Source: Ignavibacteria bacterium (lineage in GTDB: Bacteria; Bacteroidota; Ignavibacteria; Tepidaquicellales; Tepidaquicellaceae). Taken from it: a stretch of 64,000 bases of DNA. The translations under genes were made by a program, and so were the position numbers. The stretch lies in the NCBI GenBank assembly GCA_016719565.1, contig JADJYU010000003.1:682001-746000 (forward strand). Reading direction: 5' to 3'. Positions 9,358-19,103 of the stretch are shown here, piece by piece (position 1 is the stretch's first letter; each line of letters opens with the position of its first letter). A model generated the notes under the pieces. That model worked only from the letters and a program-made list of their open reading frames with translations, ran no database searches and was not told the origin of the DNA.

Positions 9358-10099
9358 AATTAAATTTCTTTGATTCCTGTGATTCTTCAGCGTTAATATC
9401 TCTGAAAAGTTTTTCAAGGTCAGAAAAATTATCAAGTGTTTTCAGTTCAGATGTTTTTATATCCATATCAATGTTTCCTTTATTTATCAAAACTATCTTC
9501 GTCGAGATCTTCTCAATAATATTAAGGTGATGCGAACAGTAAAGAATTGTTCTTGCTTTAGAAGCAAGAAATTTTATCAGATCATGAAATATAAATATTG
9601 AATTTGTATCCAGCCCGTTGAGCGGTTCATCAAGAAAAATAACCGGCGGATCGTGCATCAGCGCTGATGTTATCAATACTTTCTGCTTGTTACCTTTTGA
9701 AAGGTTACCTATGGAATCGTTTATAAGATCAGTATATCCGAACAGCTCTGCAAACGAATTTATTCTTTTTGCAATTAATTCGTCGCTCATATCCCTGACC
9801 TTGCCTGCGAAGTTAAAAAATTCGACCGGTGATAATGAATTGAAAAGATCAGCGCTTTCGGGGACATATCCTGTAATTCGTTTTACCTGAACAGGATCCT
9901 TTGAAACATCGGTACCGTTGATCAATACACTTCCTCTGTCAAATCCGAGAATTCCGGAAAGTATTTTTACGGTAGTGGATTTCCCCGCACCGTTAGTACC
10001 GATATATCCGCAGATCTCTCCTTTATTGATTTCAAAAGAAATATTATTTAATGCAGTGAAGCCGTCGTATTTTTTTGTAAGATCCTTAACGGAGATCAT
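9338..10099 (-). CDS. ABC transporter ATP-binding protein (ABC-2/CcmA-like)
   Basis: 253 residues. Walker A is GTNGAGKST (about residue 36), the Q-loop region is GYVPESADLF, the signature is LSKGNKQK, Walker B is VIFLDEP, and the switch histidine is in YCSHH. It is most like the ATPase halves of ABC-2 exporters (drug, polysaccharide or Nat-type). No permease gene lies beside it: downstream is a barrel protein and upstream a dienelactone hydrolase. The permease must be elsewhere, or this is an orphan ATPase. The C-terminal 50 residues after KTSELKTLDN are acidic and unlike the core family. Confidence 0.9.
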   Translation of the reverse strand: MISVKDLTKKYDGFTALNNISFEINKGEICGYIGTNGAGKSTTVKILSGILGFDRGSVLINGTDVSKDPVQVKRITGYVPESADLFNSLSPVEFFNFAGKVRDMSDELIAKRINSFAELFGYTDLINDSIGNLSKGNKQKVLITSALMHDPPVIFLDEPLNGLDTNSIFIFHDLIKFLASKARTILYCSHHLNIIEKISTKIVLINKGNIDMDIKTSELKTLDNFSDLEKLFRDINAEESQESKKFNFEDLFN

Positions 10100-10117
10100 A
10101 TTTATGAAATATTATTA

Positions 10118-10900
10118 TCAGTTGAATATTTCTTTGAAAAATACTTTCATTGCTTCCCATGATCTTTTATCTGCATTCTCATTATAAGCCGATCCTTTGG
10201 ACGGATCATTGCCTGCGTTTACATTTGTAAAAGAATGAACTGCTCCGCTGTATTCGGTCAGCACATAATCTTTCCCGGCATCTTCCATTTCTTTTTTGAA
10301 AGCTGAGACATCACTTTCAGGGACATTTGGATCTATAGCCCCATGGAGAATAAGAACTTTCGTTTTTATATTCTTTGCATCTTCAGGATTTCCGGATTTC
10401 AATGACCCGTGAAAACTGACTACACCGTTAATGTCAGCTCCGCTTCTGGCAAGCTCCAGTACTCCTGCGCCGCCAAAGCAGTAACCGATCGCAGCAATTT
10501 TGCTTTTATCAACATTAGACATTTTCATTAATTCGCTTAAGCCGCCGTTTACTCTCTCCCTGAATAAATTTCTGTCAGCATAATAAGATCCCGCTTCCTT
10601 ACCTGATTCCTCAGCACTGACAGGCCTTATGTCTTTACCGTAAACATCCACTGCAAACGCTACATAGCCAAGCTCCGCCAGCATCCTTGCGCGCATTTTT
10701 TCATATTCGCCTAGACCTTTCCACTGATGAACTATAAGAACACCGGGTTTAACGCCTTCAGCTGAATTATCATAAGCGACATAACCCTGATAGGTTTTAT
10801 CGCCAATAATATATTCATAATTTTCTTCAATAATTTCTGCATTAATAATATTTGAACTCATAAGAATAAGAATTAAAATCAATTGGATAATGTATTTCAT
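10118..10900 (-). CDS. Secreted dienelactone hydrolase family protein
   Basis: 260 residues. A signal peptide (MKYIIQLILILILMSSNIINA) precedes an alpha/beta-hydrolase domain. The nucleophile elbow is GYCFGG, with cysteine as nucleophile as in dienelactone hydrolases; the aspartate lies in LHGAIDPNVP and the histidine in SGAVHSFTN, completing a Cys-Asp-His triad. The family hydrolyses lactones and related esters. Export suggests a periplasmic scavenging role, substrate unknown. It is followed 18 bases later by the ABC ATPase on the same strand, so the three genes down to 7447 may be one operon. Confidence 0.85.
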   Translation of the reverse strand: MKYIIQLILILILMSSNIINAEIIEENYEYIIGDKTYQGYVAYDNSAEGVKPGVLIVHQWKGLGEYEKMRARMLAELGYVAFAVDVYGKDIRPVSAEESGKEAGSYYADRNLFRERVNGGLSELMKMSNVDKSKIAAIGYCFGGAGVLELARSGADINGVVSFHGSLKSGNPEDAKNIKTKVLILHGAIDPNVPESDVSAFKKEMEDAGKDYVLTEYSGAVHSFTNVNAGNDPSKGSAYNENADKRSWEAMKVFFKEIFN

Positions 10901-11066
10901 CTTCTGGTTAAATTAAGTTAATAAAATTTGTTAATTATAAGATAATTGAACTGTAATTAGAATACAAAAAAATCTGTGTTTGCTATGCGTCTGTTATTAA
11001 TCTGATTCTTTTAAGTCAAATTTATAGTTTAAATGAAAATTAATGTAACTATATTTACACTTCATT

Positions 11067-11792
11067 ATGATTGATAATAACGAATATATTACCGCCGGCG
11101 ATAAGGATGAAATGAAATCCGAGAAATCAAAGATTCTCTCTTCATTCTTTTTCAGCGGATCTTTTGTTTTACTTTTATGGATAATTCAGTTTATTCAATG
11201 GTCTGCCGGTAAAGAGTTTGCAACGTTCGGAGTACTGCCGAGAACCCTATCCGGACTTACCGGAATTCTCACAGCTCCGCTTGTTCATGCAGATTTTTCG
11301 CATCTAATCTCAAACTCATTTTCACTTTTTCTTCTGCTGTTTGGAATTCTGTACTTTTACAGAACCTCAGCAGTGAAGGTATTCATAATAATTTATATTG
11401 TGGATGGTCTTATGGTATGGCTGTTTGCAAGAAGTTCATATCATATTGGAGCCAGCGGACTGGTATACGGATTTGCTGCGTTTCTTTTTTTCAGCGGATT
11501 ATTCAGAAAAGATAAAAGCTCAATGGCTCTGTCTCTGCTTGTTGTGTTTCTTTATGGAGGAATGGTCTGGGGCGTATTGCCGGTCAAGCCGGAGATATCT
11601 TTTGAGTCTCATTTATTCGGCGCTCTTACCGGAATAGTCTGTTCATATATTTTCAGAAAAAATGACCCTCCGCATACATATGACTGGGAAAATGAAGATT
11701 ATGAAGATGAAGATTATGATGACGGGAAAGAACCTGAAGATGTTGAGATCGATGAAAACTCAGAAGAAAATGATTTCAGAAGGTTGTTCTGA
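11067..11792 (+). CDS. Rhomboid family intramembrane serine protease
   Basis: 241 residues with about six membrane helices. HADFSHLISNSFSL carries the conserved oxyanion-site region, HIGASGLVYGF holds the catalytic serine (GxSG), and SHLFGALTG holds the catalytic histidine. It cuts transmembrane substrates within the inner membrane. The last 50 residues form a very acidic, tyrosine-containing cytoplasmic tail (repeats of NEDYEDEDYDD type) not typical of the core family. The stem of its terminator is built from its last codons. Confidence 0.9.
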   Translation: MIDNNEYITAGDKDEMKSEKSKILSSFFFSGSFVLLLWIIQFIQWSAGKEFATFGVLPRTLSGLTGILTAPLVHADFSHLISNSFSLFLLLFGILYFYRTSAVKVFIIIYIVDGLMVWLFARSSYHIGASGLVYGFAAFLFFSGLFRKDKSSMALSLLVVFLYGGMVWGVLPVKPEISFESHLFGALTGIVCSYIFRKNDPPHTYDWENEDYEDEDYDDGKEPEDVEIDENSEENDFRRLF

Positions 11793-11803
11793 AATCATTT
11801 TTC
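11767..11803 (+). terminator. Intrinsic terminator overlapping the rhomboid stop
   Basis: A 15-bp perfect stem (AAAATGATTTCAGAA against TTCTGAAATCATTTT) with loop GGTTG ends in a short T run. The left arm is coding (the final residues of the rhomboid) and the stop codon lies within the right arm. Confidence 0.8.
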
Positions 11804-11830
11804 ATCAAAATTATTTATTTAACAACACTG

Positions 11831-14290
11831 CTAAAATTCCATTTCCGGTTCCGGAGAATTTCCATCCTGCGGTCTTCTTTTCTTTCTGTCCTGTTTGCTG
11901 TTGTCTGATCCGAATTTATAGGATAATGATAATGTAACCAGTCTCGAAACTCTTGCTCTTGAAAATGTCTGTGAATATAATGCTGTATTGGATGTTCCCG
12001 AAAATTTTGCCGTATTAAATATATCTGAAAAATTTAAGTTAAGATTCAGCTTGTCATCTAGGAAATCTTTTCTTAAGGCAACATCGAATGAACTTACAGG
12101 ATCAATAGTACCTTGCGGAGTAATTGATTTACCGGAATAAAAATATGTCAGCTGAATTCCCGCATCAAAAGGAAGTGTTATATTCGAAAATATTCTTCCG
12201 GAGAAGGTGTTGTTAGAATTATTTCCAAGTGAATCAGAGTTTATATCCTGATGATAATAACTTAAGCTCGCATTCAGATTTATGGCTTTTGAGAAAGCTC
12301 CGTTTACAAGCAGCTCCCCGCCGTATGTGACTTCTGAGTTGGCGTTAACAGAAGTATTCAGTACAATGTTACTGTCAATGAGTTCGCTGGTTCTTGTTAT
12401 TGCATCCGACTTGTGATTATAAAACAAAGAAGGTATTACCGAAAATGTTTTGAAAAATTTGGAATAGTTCAGTTCAAACGCATTAATGTATTCCGGTTTA
12501 AGATCAGGATTTCCCTTTGAATAAAATACAGGACTGAAAACTCTTGTTATCGGTGACAATTCCCTGTATCCGGGTCTTCTGACTTTACGTGAATAGTTAG
12601 CTCCGACCTGATCAGTAAGTGAAAATTTATAAGCAACTCCTGCGCTCGGGAAAATATCCGAGATATTCCTGGATGTATTTGAGTTAAATAAAAACTGATC
12701 AATACTGTAATTCCAGTTCTCACCTCTCAGACCAAGATTGTAACTCAGATCGCCTGTTTCACCGGTGTAGATCAGATATGCAGCGCTGATATTTTCATCA
12801 TATAAAAAGTCATCTGTAAGAGCAGTATCAAGTTCATATGCTCCTGTGGAATTATTCCTGTTATAATTTAAATTGTCTGTATCAGTATTTCTGTTATTAA
12901 ATTTTATACCGGATTCGAAACCCGAAGTTTTGGAAAATTTATTCTGATAATCTATCTGAGCGTTGAACTGTCTGTTTAACTCACTTCCGTCAATCCTTGA
13001 AAATAATGTTTCTAAATTTGCCGGCAGTGTATAATCTGTTTGTTTAGTTTCATTCTCGTATTCTCTGTCCGCGGAATAACTGATATCTCCTGTAATAGTA
13101 TGGATAGATTTTTCGATCGATCTGAAGTAATTTAACCCGAAAGAATATTCTTCATTATTTTCAATGTCATTTCCGGTTGTCTTATACTCCTGCAGCAGTG
13201 AACCGGAAGCATCAAAGATCTGCAGATTATCTGTATCTCCTCTGTTTCTGTTCCCTTTTCCATACCGGACATTAAAATTCAAAACGTCTTTAAGCGTAGG
13301 ATAATATTCAAATTCAAATTTTGCATTATTTCCATTCATTCTCATTCTACCGTCGCTGGTTTGATTCGTAAACGCTTCATCTGTACTGAAAAAATTATCC
13401 CTGTCAATTGCAGCATTAAAAAATCTTGTTCTTATCCTCTTATCATAAGATCCGGTTACTTTGTAATCTTTTGTTTTATAATTCAGATTCAAACCTGTCC
13501 CGTAATTATCCTGTGTCCCGCCGCTCATATCAATCTGTCCGTTCATTCCGCCGTCATCGAAATCTTTCAATACGAGATTAATAACTCCCGTTGAACCTTC
13601 AGCATCAAATTTTGCAGATGGGTTGGTTATAACCTCCACGGAATTCACCTGATCCGAAGGAAGCTGCTCAAGTATCCTTGCGATGTTTCCGGTAACAGGT
13701 CTTCCGTTGATAAAATATTTTATACTTGAATTACCTCGCAGACTTACGTTATTATCAATATCTACAGTTACCGACGGAAGGTTTTTCAGAATATCAATTG
13801 CCGTTCCGCCTTTGACACTCATGTTTTCAGCAACGTTAAAAATTTTCTTTTCTCCCTTTAGCTCCATAAATGGTTTATCAGCTTCTACTGAAATTTCATC
13901 AGTTACCGTTCCGGTATTCAGATATACAGTATCTATTTTTGTATTTTTTGAATCAGGTTCGGTAAGATCCATTTTCAAAGAATATTTATTATATCCTGTG
14001 AGATTTACATTTAGCGTATAACTTCCCTGTGAGAGATCCGATATTTCAAAAAAACCATCTGCATCTGTAGAAGCTCCACCTGCAAGTACTGAATCCCTTT
14101 TATTGAATATCTGGATCGTTACTCCTTCAAGCGGCGTCTTACTTTGTCTGTCATATACAAATCCCGTTATTGAACCATCATTGAACATCTGTCCGGAGTT
14201 GTTGTTTATATTATTAATTTTACCCGGATCAGTCTGAGTAAATCCTGTTGAGTAAAAAAATATTGACAGCAGTATTAATATGTATTTCAT
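11831..14290 (-). CDS. TonB-receptor-like outer-membrane beta-barrel with carboxypeptidase-regulatory domain
   Basis: 819 residues. A signal peptide (MKYILILLSIFFYSTGFTQ) is followed by a carboxypeptidase-regulatory-like beta-sandwich (about residues 37-115, with GFFEISDLSQGSYTLNV). A plug-like domain (about 140-245) contains LRGNSSIKYFINGRPV and VEVITNPSAKFDAEGSTG. The long C-terminal barrel matches the Bacteroidota 'outer membrane protein beta-barrel' TonB-receptor relatives. It probably imports or binds a nutrient, but no SusD or substrate enzyme is adjacent. The C-terminus after the last strand is a short charged tail (RKKRRPQDGNSPEPEMEF). Confidence 0.88.
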   Translation of the reverse strand: MKYILILLSIFFYSTGFTQTDPGKINNINNNSGQMFNDGSITGFVYDRQSKTPLEGVTIQIFNKRDSVLAGGASTDADGFFEISDLSQGSYTLNVNLTGYNKYSLKMDLTEPDSKNTKIDTVYLNTGTVTDEISVEADKPFMELKGEKKIFNVAENMSVKGGTAIDILKNLPSVTVDIDNNVSLRGNSSIKYFINGRPVTGNIARILEQLPSDQVNSVEVITNPSAKFDAEGSTGVINLVLKDFDDGGMNGQIDMSGGTQDNYGTGLNLNYKTKDYKVTGSYDKRIRTRFFNAAIDRDNFFSTDEAFTNQTSDGRMRMNGNNAKFEFEYYPTLKDVLNFNVRYGKGNRNRGDTDNLQIFDASGSLLQEYKTTGNDIENNEEYSFGLNYFRSIEKSIHTITGDISYSADREYENETKQTDYTLPANLETLFSRIDGSELNRQFNAQIDYQNKFSKTSGFESGIKFNNRNTDTDNLNYNRNNSTGAYELDTALTDDFLYDENISAAYLIYTGETGDLSYNLGLRGENWNYSIDQFLFNSNTSRNISDIFPSAGVAYKFSLTDQVGANYSRKVRRPGYRELSPITRVFSPVFYSKGNPDLKPEYINAFELNYSKFFKTFSVIPSLFYNHKSDAITRTSELIDSNIVLNTSVNANSEVTYGGELLVNGAFSKAINLNASLSYYHQDINSDSLGNNSNNTFSGRIFSNITLPFDAGIQLTYFYSGKSITPQGTIDPVSSFDVALRKDFLDDKLNLNLNFSDIFNTAKFSGTSNTALYSQTFSRARVSRLVTLSLSYKFGSDNSKQDRKKRRPQDGNSPEPEMEF

Positions 14291-14464
14291 GTTTTTGTTT
14301 TTAAATTTTATGTAAAATAATTTGTTAATTACATTACATAGTAAGAAAAATACTATAACTGTTAGCGCTCATCATAAATTGTTCCTTCAATTCATCGAAT
14401 TTTACAAAAGATAAATCATTGTTTTAGTTCCTGATTAAATTATTTTTATGAAATAATTTTCAGT

Positions 14465-15880
14465 TTATATCTCAAATTCCTGACCTTTAACAGGTATCTC
14501 AATATCCTTAAAATTCAAGCTCTTAAGTCCGTCTTTAAAAGCTTCCTGCTGATCTATTTCTCCGTGAACGAGAAAGATCTTCTGCATTTGGTTTTTATCA
14601 AACTTATCAAAATATTCCAGCAGCTCGCTTCTGTCAGCATGAGCTGAAAATGAATTCAAAACTATGATCTTTGAATGAACAAAATATTCATCGCCGAAAA
14701 TTTTAATAACACTGTTTTCCTTATCCCTCGCTTCCACCAGTCTTCTTCCGAGAGTGTGCTCCGCCATAAATCCGACTATAAGTATTGTGGATTTCGGATC
14801 TTCAATATTGTTCTTAAGATGATGAAGCACTCTGCCTGATTCCGCCATTCCTGACGCTGAAATAATCAGACACGGACCTTCAAGACTGTTTAGTCTCTTT
14901 GACTCCTCGACATCCTGTACATATCTCAACTGCGGAAGTTCAAATATTTCCTCTCCGTTTAAAATCATTTCCGAGAATTCTTCGTCATAACATTCCGGAT
15001 GTATTTTGAATATGTCAGTTGCTTTGGTAGAAAGAGGACTGTCAATGAAAACAGGAAATTTTTCAATCAACCCGTCGTTGAATAAACCAGAAATTGCGTA
15101 AATTATTTCCTGTGTCCTTCCGACGCTGAATGCCGGAATTATTATTTTACCTCCTCTTGAGATCGCTTCCTTCAGAACGCTCAAAAGCTGTTCGTGCATC
15201 ATATTCGCTTTGTCATGTATCCTCCCGCCGTATGTCGATTCTGAAATAATATAATCCACGTCACCTATAAATTCAGGATCTTTTAGTATCGGCAATCCCG
15301 GTCTTCCAATGTCTCCGGTGAATGCAAAATTGAATTTTTTATTTTTTTCCTGAATGGTCAGCACCATCATTGCCGAACCGAGGATATGACCGGCGTCAAA
15401 AAATTCAACTTCAAGTTTCTCGCTGAATCCGTCTATGAAGAACTTCTTCCTGTAAGACACTGTCTTAAAATTTCTAAGAACATTCTTGGCGTCATTTATC
15501 CTGTAAAGCGGTTTAAACAGCGGCTGATTTTTTTTGGCTCTTCTTTTATTCACATACTCAGTGTCTTTCACCTGAATGTGAGCGCTGTCCAGCAGCATTA
15601 TCGAGCAGAGATCTCTCGTAGCAGAAGTGCTGTAAATATTTCCTGTGAATCCTTTTGCAAACAGTGAAGGCAGATTACCGGAATGATCAATATGCGCATG
15701 TGAAAGTATGACGCTGTGAAGCTCTTTCGGATCAAACAGAAAGTTTCTGTTTATATCATACGCTTCTTCACGCTTACCCTGAAAGAGCCCGCAGTCAAAA
15801 AGTATTTTTTTACCTTCTATTTCACGAAGACGCTGTGAACCTGTTACTGTCCTGTCGGCGCCGCAGAATTTAATCTTCAT
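14465..15880 (-). CDS. MBL-fold beta-CASP RNA metallo-hydrolase
   Basis: 471 residues. The N-terminal metallo-beta-lactamase domain has HAHIDHSGNLPSL (HxHxDH zinc motif), the histidine in DAGHILGSAM and the aspartate in FTGDIGRPG. The inserted beta-CASP domain is marked by FSVGRTQEIIYAI and DSPLSTKATDIF. The C-terminal RMMBL part has GFMAEHTLGRRL and the motif NSFSAHADRSELLEY. This is the CPSF73-like branch of RNA-cleaving hydrolases, not the RNase J branch. It probably cleaves RNA in the cytoplasm. A 9-base gap separates it from the upstream glycosylase gene, so they are likely co-transcribed. Confidence 0.9.
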   Translation of the reverse strand: MKIKFCGADRTVTGSQRLREIEGKKILFDCGLFQGKREEAYDINRNFLFDPKELHSVILSHAHIDHSGNLPSLFAKGFTGNIYSTSATRDLCSIMLLDSAHIQVKDTEYVNKRRAKKNQPLFKPLYRINDAKNVLRNFKTVSYRKKFFIDGFSEKLEVEFFDAGHILGSAMMVLTIQEKNKKFNFAFTGDIGRPGLPILKDPEFIGDVDYIISESTYGGRIHDKANMMHEQLLSVLKEAISRGGKIIIPAFSVGRTQEIIYAISGLFNDGLIEKFPVFIDSPLSTKATDIFKIHPECYDEEFSEMILNGEEIFELPQLRYVQDVEESKRLNSLEGPCLIISASGMAESGRVLHHLKNNIEDPKSTILIVGFMAEHTLGRRLVEARDKENSVIKIFGDEYFVHSKIIVLNSFSAHADRSELLEYFDKFDKNQMQKIFLVHGEIDQQEAFKDGLKSLNFKDIEIPVKGQEFEI

Positions 15881-15889
15881 GAAAGGATT

Positions 15890-16519
15890 TTAATTGTTAA
15901 TTAATTCTTTGTTGAACTTATGTTTTGTAACATATGGATTATCTTTGATAAAAAACCTGTATGGAAATTCTATTCCTTTATTAAGTCCGATCCTGCGGGA
16001 AATATTTATTTCGAATTCATTTATTCCGCTGTCTTCTGTTATAAAAACCTTACTTTCAGGATCTGTAATATCCGCGCCGTTTAATTTCTTGTCAATGTTC
16101 AGAGCCATACATAATTTCGACGGTCCGTTAGTAAGATCAATATCGTTTTTTACATCCGGCCTGTTTCGTCTCATAATGTCAATTCCCGCTGCAGGTTCTC
16201 CGGCTCTTATCAGCACTGCATTTCCCACGCCTTCCTTTCCGCAGACCGCATTAAAACAATAATAATTTCCGTAGATAAAATAAACGTAAGCCCTTCCCTC
16301 CTGTCCGTACATCACACTGTTTCTGTTTGTTACTTTTCCGAAAGCATGACAAGCGGGATCGTGTTCACCAATGTATGCCTCAGTTTCAACTATTCTGACT
16401 GCAGCGTACTTTTTACCGGTCTTTCTGACAAGCAGCATTCCAAGAAGATCCTTTGAAACGGTCAATGCATCATTAAGATAAAAATCTCTTTCGGGCATTG
16501 CTGTATTGAATAATTTCAA
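15890..16519 (-). CDS. DNA-3-methyladenine glycosylase, AAG/MPG family
   Basis: 209 residues, typical of bacterial AAG proteins. RIVETEAYIGEHDPACHA carries the catalytic glutamate and the family signature, and AYVYFIYGNYYCFNAVCG contains the tyrosine that intercalates into DNA. The enzyme excises alkylated bases (3-methyladenine, hypoxanthine) to begin base-excision repair. The start at 16519 gives MKLFNTAMPERDF; a shorter start at MPERDF is possible. It is the first gene of a two-gene unit with the beta-CASP hydrolase. The 276 bases upstream (16520-16795) hold only a terminator. Confidence 0.93.
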   Translation of the reverse strand: MKLFNTAMPERDFYLNDALTVSKDLLGMLLVRKTGKKYAAVRIVETEAYIGEHDPACHAFGKVTNRNSVMYGQEGRAYVYFIYGNYYCFNAVCGKEGVGNAVLIRAGEPAAGIDIMRRNRPDVKNDIDLTNGPSKLCMALNIDKKLNGADITDPESKVFITEDSGINEFEINISRRIGLNKGIEFPYRFFIKDNPYVTKHKFNKELINN

Positions 16520-16717
16520 ACGTATCAGAAATTTAAGTAATTATTACAAAATAAGAAAATCCTGTTTTACAGAGTATGGAATTATCTTAAGATGGGAAAT
16601 GAATCTGATTTTAGGACAAAGTAAAGCGGGTGTTAGTTTAACTATTTTCAAAAAAATTCTAACTTATATCATTTTCTCAATCATGTATTAAATGATTAGA
16701 AAGAATTACTATATTTA

Positions 16718-16749
16718 ATAAAAAAAACCCGCTTTCGCAGGTTTTTAAA
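16718..16749 (-). terminator. Intrinsic terminator after the metzincin gene
   Basis: On the minus strand the stem AAAACCTGC pairs with GCGGGTTTT around a GAAA tetraloop, followed by a T run. It ends the 16796..19024 transcript. Confidence 0.85.
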
Positions 16750-16795
16750 ATTACTTGTTTTTTATTCTTGTAGCTCGTCAATAGCCACTATAAAC

Positions 16796-19024
16796 TTATT
16801 TGATCAGCAGCATTCTCTTAGTCATTACAAAATTATCCGTCTCCATTCTGTAAAAATATACGCCGCTTGAAAGATCTGCGCCACTGAAGTTCGTTTCGTA
16901 AACCCCGGGCTGCAGTTTATCATTTACAAGCTCGGAGATCCTTTTGCCGAGATTATCATAGACAGAAATCTTTACCTGCTGAGTATTCGCTACATCGAAC
17001 TTAATTTTCGTTACGGGATTGAATGGATTCGGATAGTTATTTCCGAGATCGAATTTATCCGGAACAAGTGATGATATCTGATTTATTCCGACTGTCACTC
17101 TTCTGAGTGTCAGAAGCATGCTGTTTGCTGACTGCGCGGAATCAAATCCGTTATACGCCCATCCTTTCCATGAACATTTTACTGAATCTCCTGTCAAAAT
17201 TAATAAAGCTGCAAGCGAATCCAACTGACTGTTTCTCAAATTTAAAACAGTATCAGTTCCCAAATTATCAGAATCAAATATATAATCTACAGCTCCCGCT
17301 CCGATTCTTCTGATTTTGAATTTATATTTTAGCGATGGATGAGTTCCTGTTTTATTCCAGTCAAATCTTACACTATTAGAATTATTCGCGTTTGTTTCAA
17401 TCCTGGATAATGACGGCGGATTAAGCGAGTTAAAAGTGTTGTATGCCAGTATGATCGTAAACACCGCATCGCTTGTGTCAGCTTCCTGCGGGTTAGCGGA
17501 GTTAACGACTCTTACTTTCGCCTGATTTGTATAACCTATATAAGGTATGGTCCAGTTATATTCCCTTAGCTGAGCTGAAACATTATTTGCAATTGTGACC
17601 CAGTTGCTGCCGTTATCTGTTGTATATTCAAGATTCACATTTCCCGTTATTGACGTTCCCCAGAAGATCTTAGTATTTACCAGCGTTCTGAAAATTTCCT
17701 TGCCGTTTGGAAATCCAACATACACCGGATTTGCCGAAGGTGAAATACAGAATGCCGCTTCAGCGAAATTTCTGATCAGCGCTTCCGGCTGCGTTCCGAA
17801 ATCCATAATCACCGTTCCGCCTTCCGTATCACAATAACTCATTATCGTACCGACCGCAGGAATTGGGTTTCCGTTATAACATCCGCCTTCCGTAAAATAA
17901 CATGAGTCGATCGGTCCTCCAACCCAAGAACATGCATGTGTATGAGGAGATCCGAAATTATGTCCGATCTCATGAGCTACCACTACAACGTCGTATGAAT
18001 AGTTCGGCAGCTGTCCGATATTTCCCTGAACTGCACTTAATCCGTAACCGAATGATGAATTACAAAGCACATTCAAGTAAGCGATTCCGCCAACATTAAT
18101 GCTGTTTCGTCTGCTGATTAAATGAGCTACCGTTCTTTCTACTCCGCCCTGTGTGGCGATCCATTCAAATCTGAACTGATCGAGCAGAGTTCCGCCGTCA
18201 TCTGAAGTGTAAGGATCCTGCGTAGTCCATACTCTTAAATAACTCACAAAAAGTCTTATGTTCATATCCTTTGCATAGACTGCTGATGCAGCTGACATAA
18301 GTGAAAGTGCATAAGCGGATGCGTTTGGTATAGAATTTCCGTAAACCCCGTAAGTATAAAAATCCACATCCACTGCAATGTTTGCAGTAAGTAATGTCGA
18401 TGTACCTGCATCAAAAGGCTGTGCGTTTAATTTCTGGATTCGGTTAGTTACCTCTTCCGGCACACCGAAAATATCAGATCCGCAGAATACACCGTTTTTA
18501 CTTTTCAGCTTACTCATCTGATACAATATATAATCTTCAGTTTCATTATTATTTAGATCTGATAGATTACCAAATACATAAGTATCATTTTTTGATTTCA
18601 TAAGTCCGATCATTTTGCCATTATAAATTGAAACCGATACTAAGGAATTTTCCGCTCCGGTGATCTTTCCTTTATATGATAAAATAAGATCATCCCCGGA
18701 AAAAGGTTTTTCTCCCGCTGAGCTTTTGTTAATGAGTTTTGCATCAGGTGAGAGTATGTCAAATCTTTCTAGCTCAACATTCACAGAAACAGATCTTGTT
18801 ACAGGGACTTGCAAATTCAGCTTATAGCTTTTAGAATCATTAATATTTTTTAGAATATCCTTATTTATATTGAGAATAATTCCGTCTTTCACAAAATCTG
18901 TGACATTTCTGTCAGGATTATTTGTTTTCGATATATTCAGGGTGAATAAACCTGAATGATCCTGCTGAGCAATTCCGTTTAAAAAAAATGATAACGTAAA
19001 AACAAAAGTTAATATTAATTTCAT
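16796..19024 (-). CDS. Secreted zinc metalloprotease (metzincin, reprolysin-like) with type IX sorting domain
   Basis: 742 residues. A signal peptide (MKLILTFVFTLSFFLNGIAQ) leads to a propeptide-like region. The catalytic domain contains VVAHEIGHNFGSPHTHAC, the metzincin HExxHxxGxxH zinc site, with a later Met-turn-like IMSYCD. A fibronectin/immunoglobulin-like region (about 420-640) follows. The C-terminus holds NYPNPFNPVTKIKFDVA and SSGVYFYRMETDNF then KRMLLIK, the sorting domain recognised by the type IX secretion system and removed at the cell surface. It probably degrades extracellular protein. It is a single-gene unit with its own terminator. Confidence 0.92.
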   Translation of the reverse strand: MKLILTFVFTLSFFLNGIAQQDHSGLFTLNISKTNNPDRNVTDFVKDGIILNINKDILKNINDSKSYKLNLQVPVTRSVSVNVELERFDILSPDAKLINKSSAGEKPFSGDDLILSYKGKITGAENSLVSVSIYNGKMIGLMKSKNDTYVFGNLSDLNNNETEDYILYQMSKLKSKNGVFCGSDIFGVPEEVTNRIQKLNAQPFDAGTSTLLTANIAVDVDFYTYGVYGNSIPNASAYALSLMSAASAVYAKDMNIRLFVSYLRVWTTQDPYTSDDGGTLLDQFRFEWIATQGGVERTVAHLISRRNSINVGGIAYLNVLCNSSFGYGLSAVQGNIGQLPNYSYDVVVVAHEIGHNFGSPHTHACSWVGGPIDSCYFTEGGCYNGNPIPAVGTIMSYCDTEGGTVIMDFGTQPEALIRNFAEAAFCISPSANPVYVGFPNGKEIFRTLVNTKIFWGTSITGNVNLEYTTDNGSNWVTIANNVSAQLREYNWTIPYIGYTNQAKVRVVNSANPQEADTSDAVFTIILAYNTFNSLNPPSLSRIETNANNSNSVRFDWNKTGTHPSLKYKFKIRRIGAGAVDYIFDSDNLGTDTVLNLRNSQLDSLAALLILTGDSVKCSWKGWAYNGFDSAQSANSMLLTLRRVTVGINQISSLVPDKFDLGNNYPNPFNPVTKIKFDVANTQQVKISVYDNLGKRISELVNDKLQPGVYETNFSGADLSSGVYFYRMETDNFVMTKRMLLIK

Positions 19025-19044
19025 TTTAATTTATTTGTATATTT

Positions 19045-19081
19045 TAAAAAAAAAAAGCAGGAATTGAATAACAATTCCTGC
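19045..19081 (-). terminator. Intrinsic terminator after the DUF1573 gene
   Basis: On the minus strand a perfect 10-bp stem (GCAGGAATTG / CAATTCCTGC) with a 5-nt loop is followed by twelve T residues. It is one of the clearest terminators in the window and ends the ruvB-side gene group. Confidence 0.93.
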
Positions 19082-19103
19082 ATAAGTAAATTCAGTTTAA
19101 ATA

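Noticed and set aside
15386..15667. 93-codon plus-strand frame
   Set aside because: It lies antisense within the well-supported beta-CASP hydrolase gene.
16506..16691. 61-codon plus-strand frame after the glycosylase start
   Set aside because: It overlaps the 5' end of the glycosylase gene on the opposite strand and has no family features.
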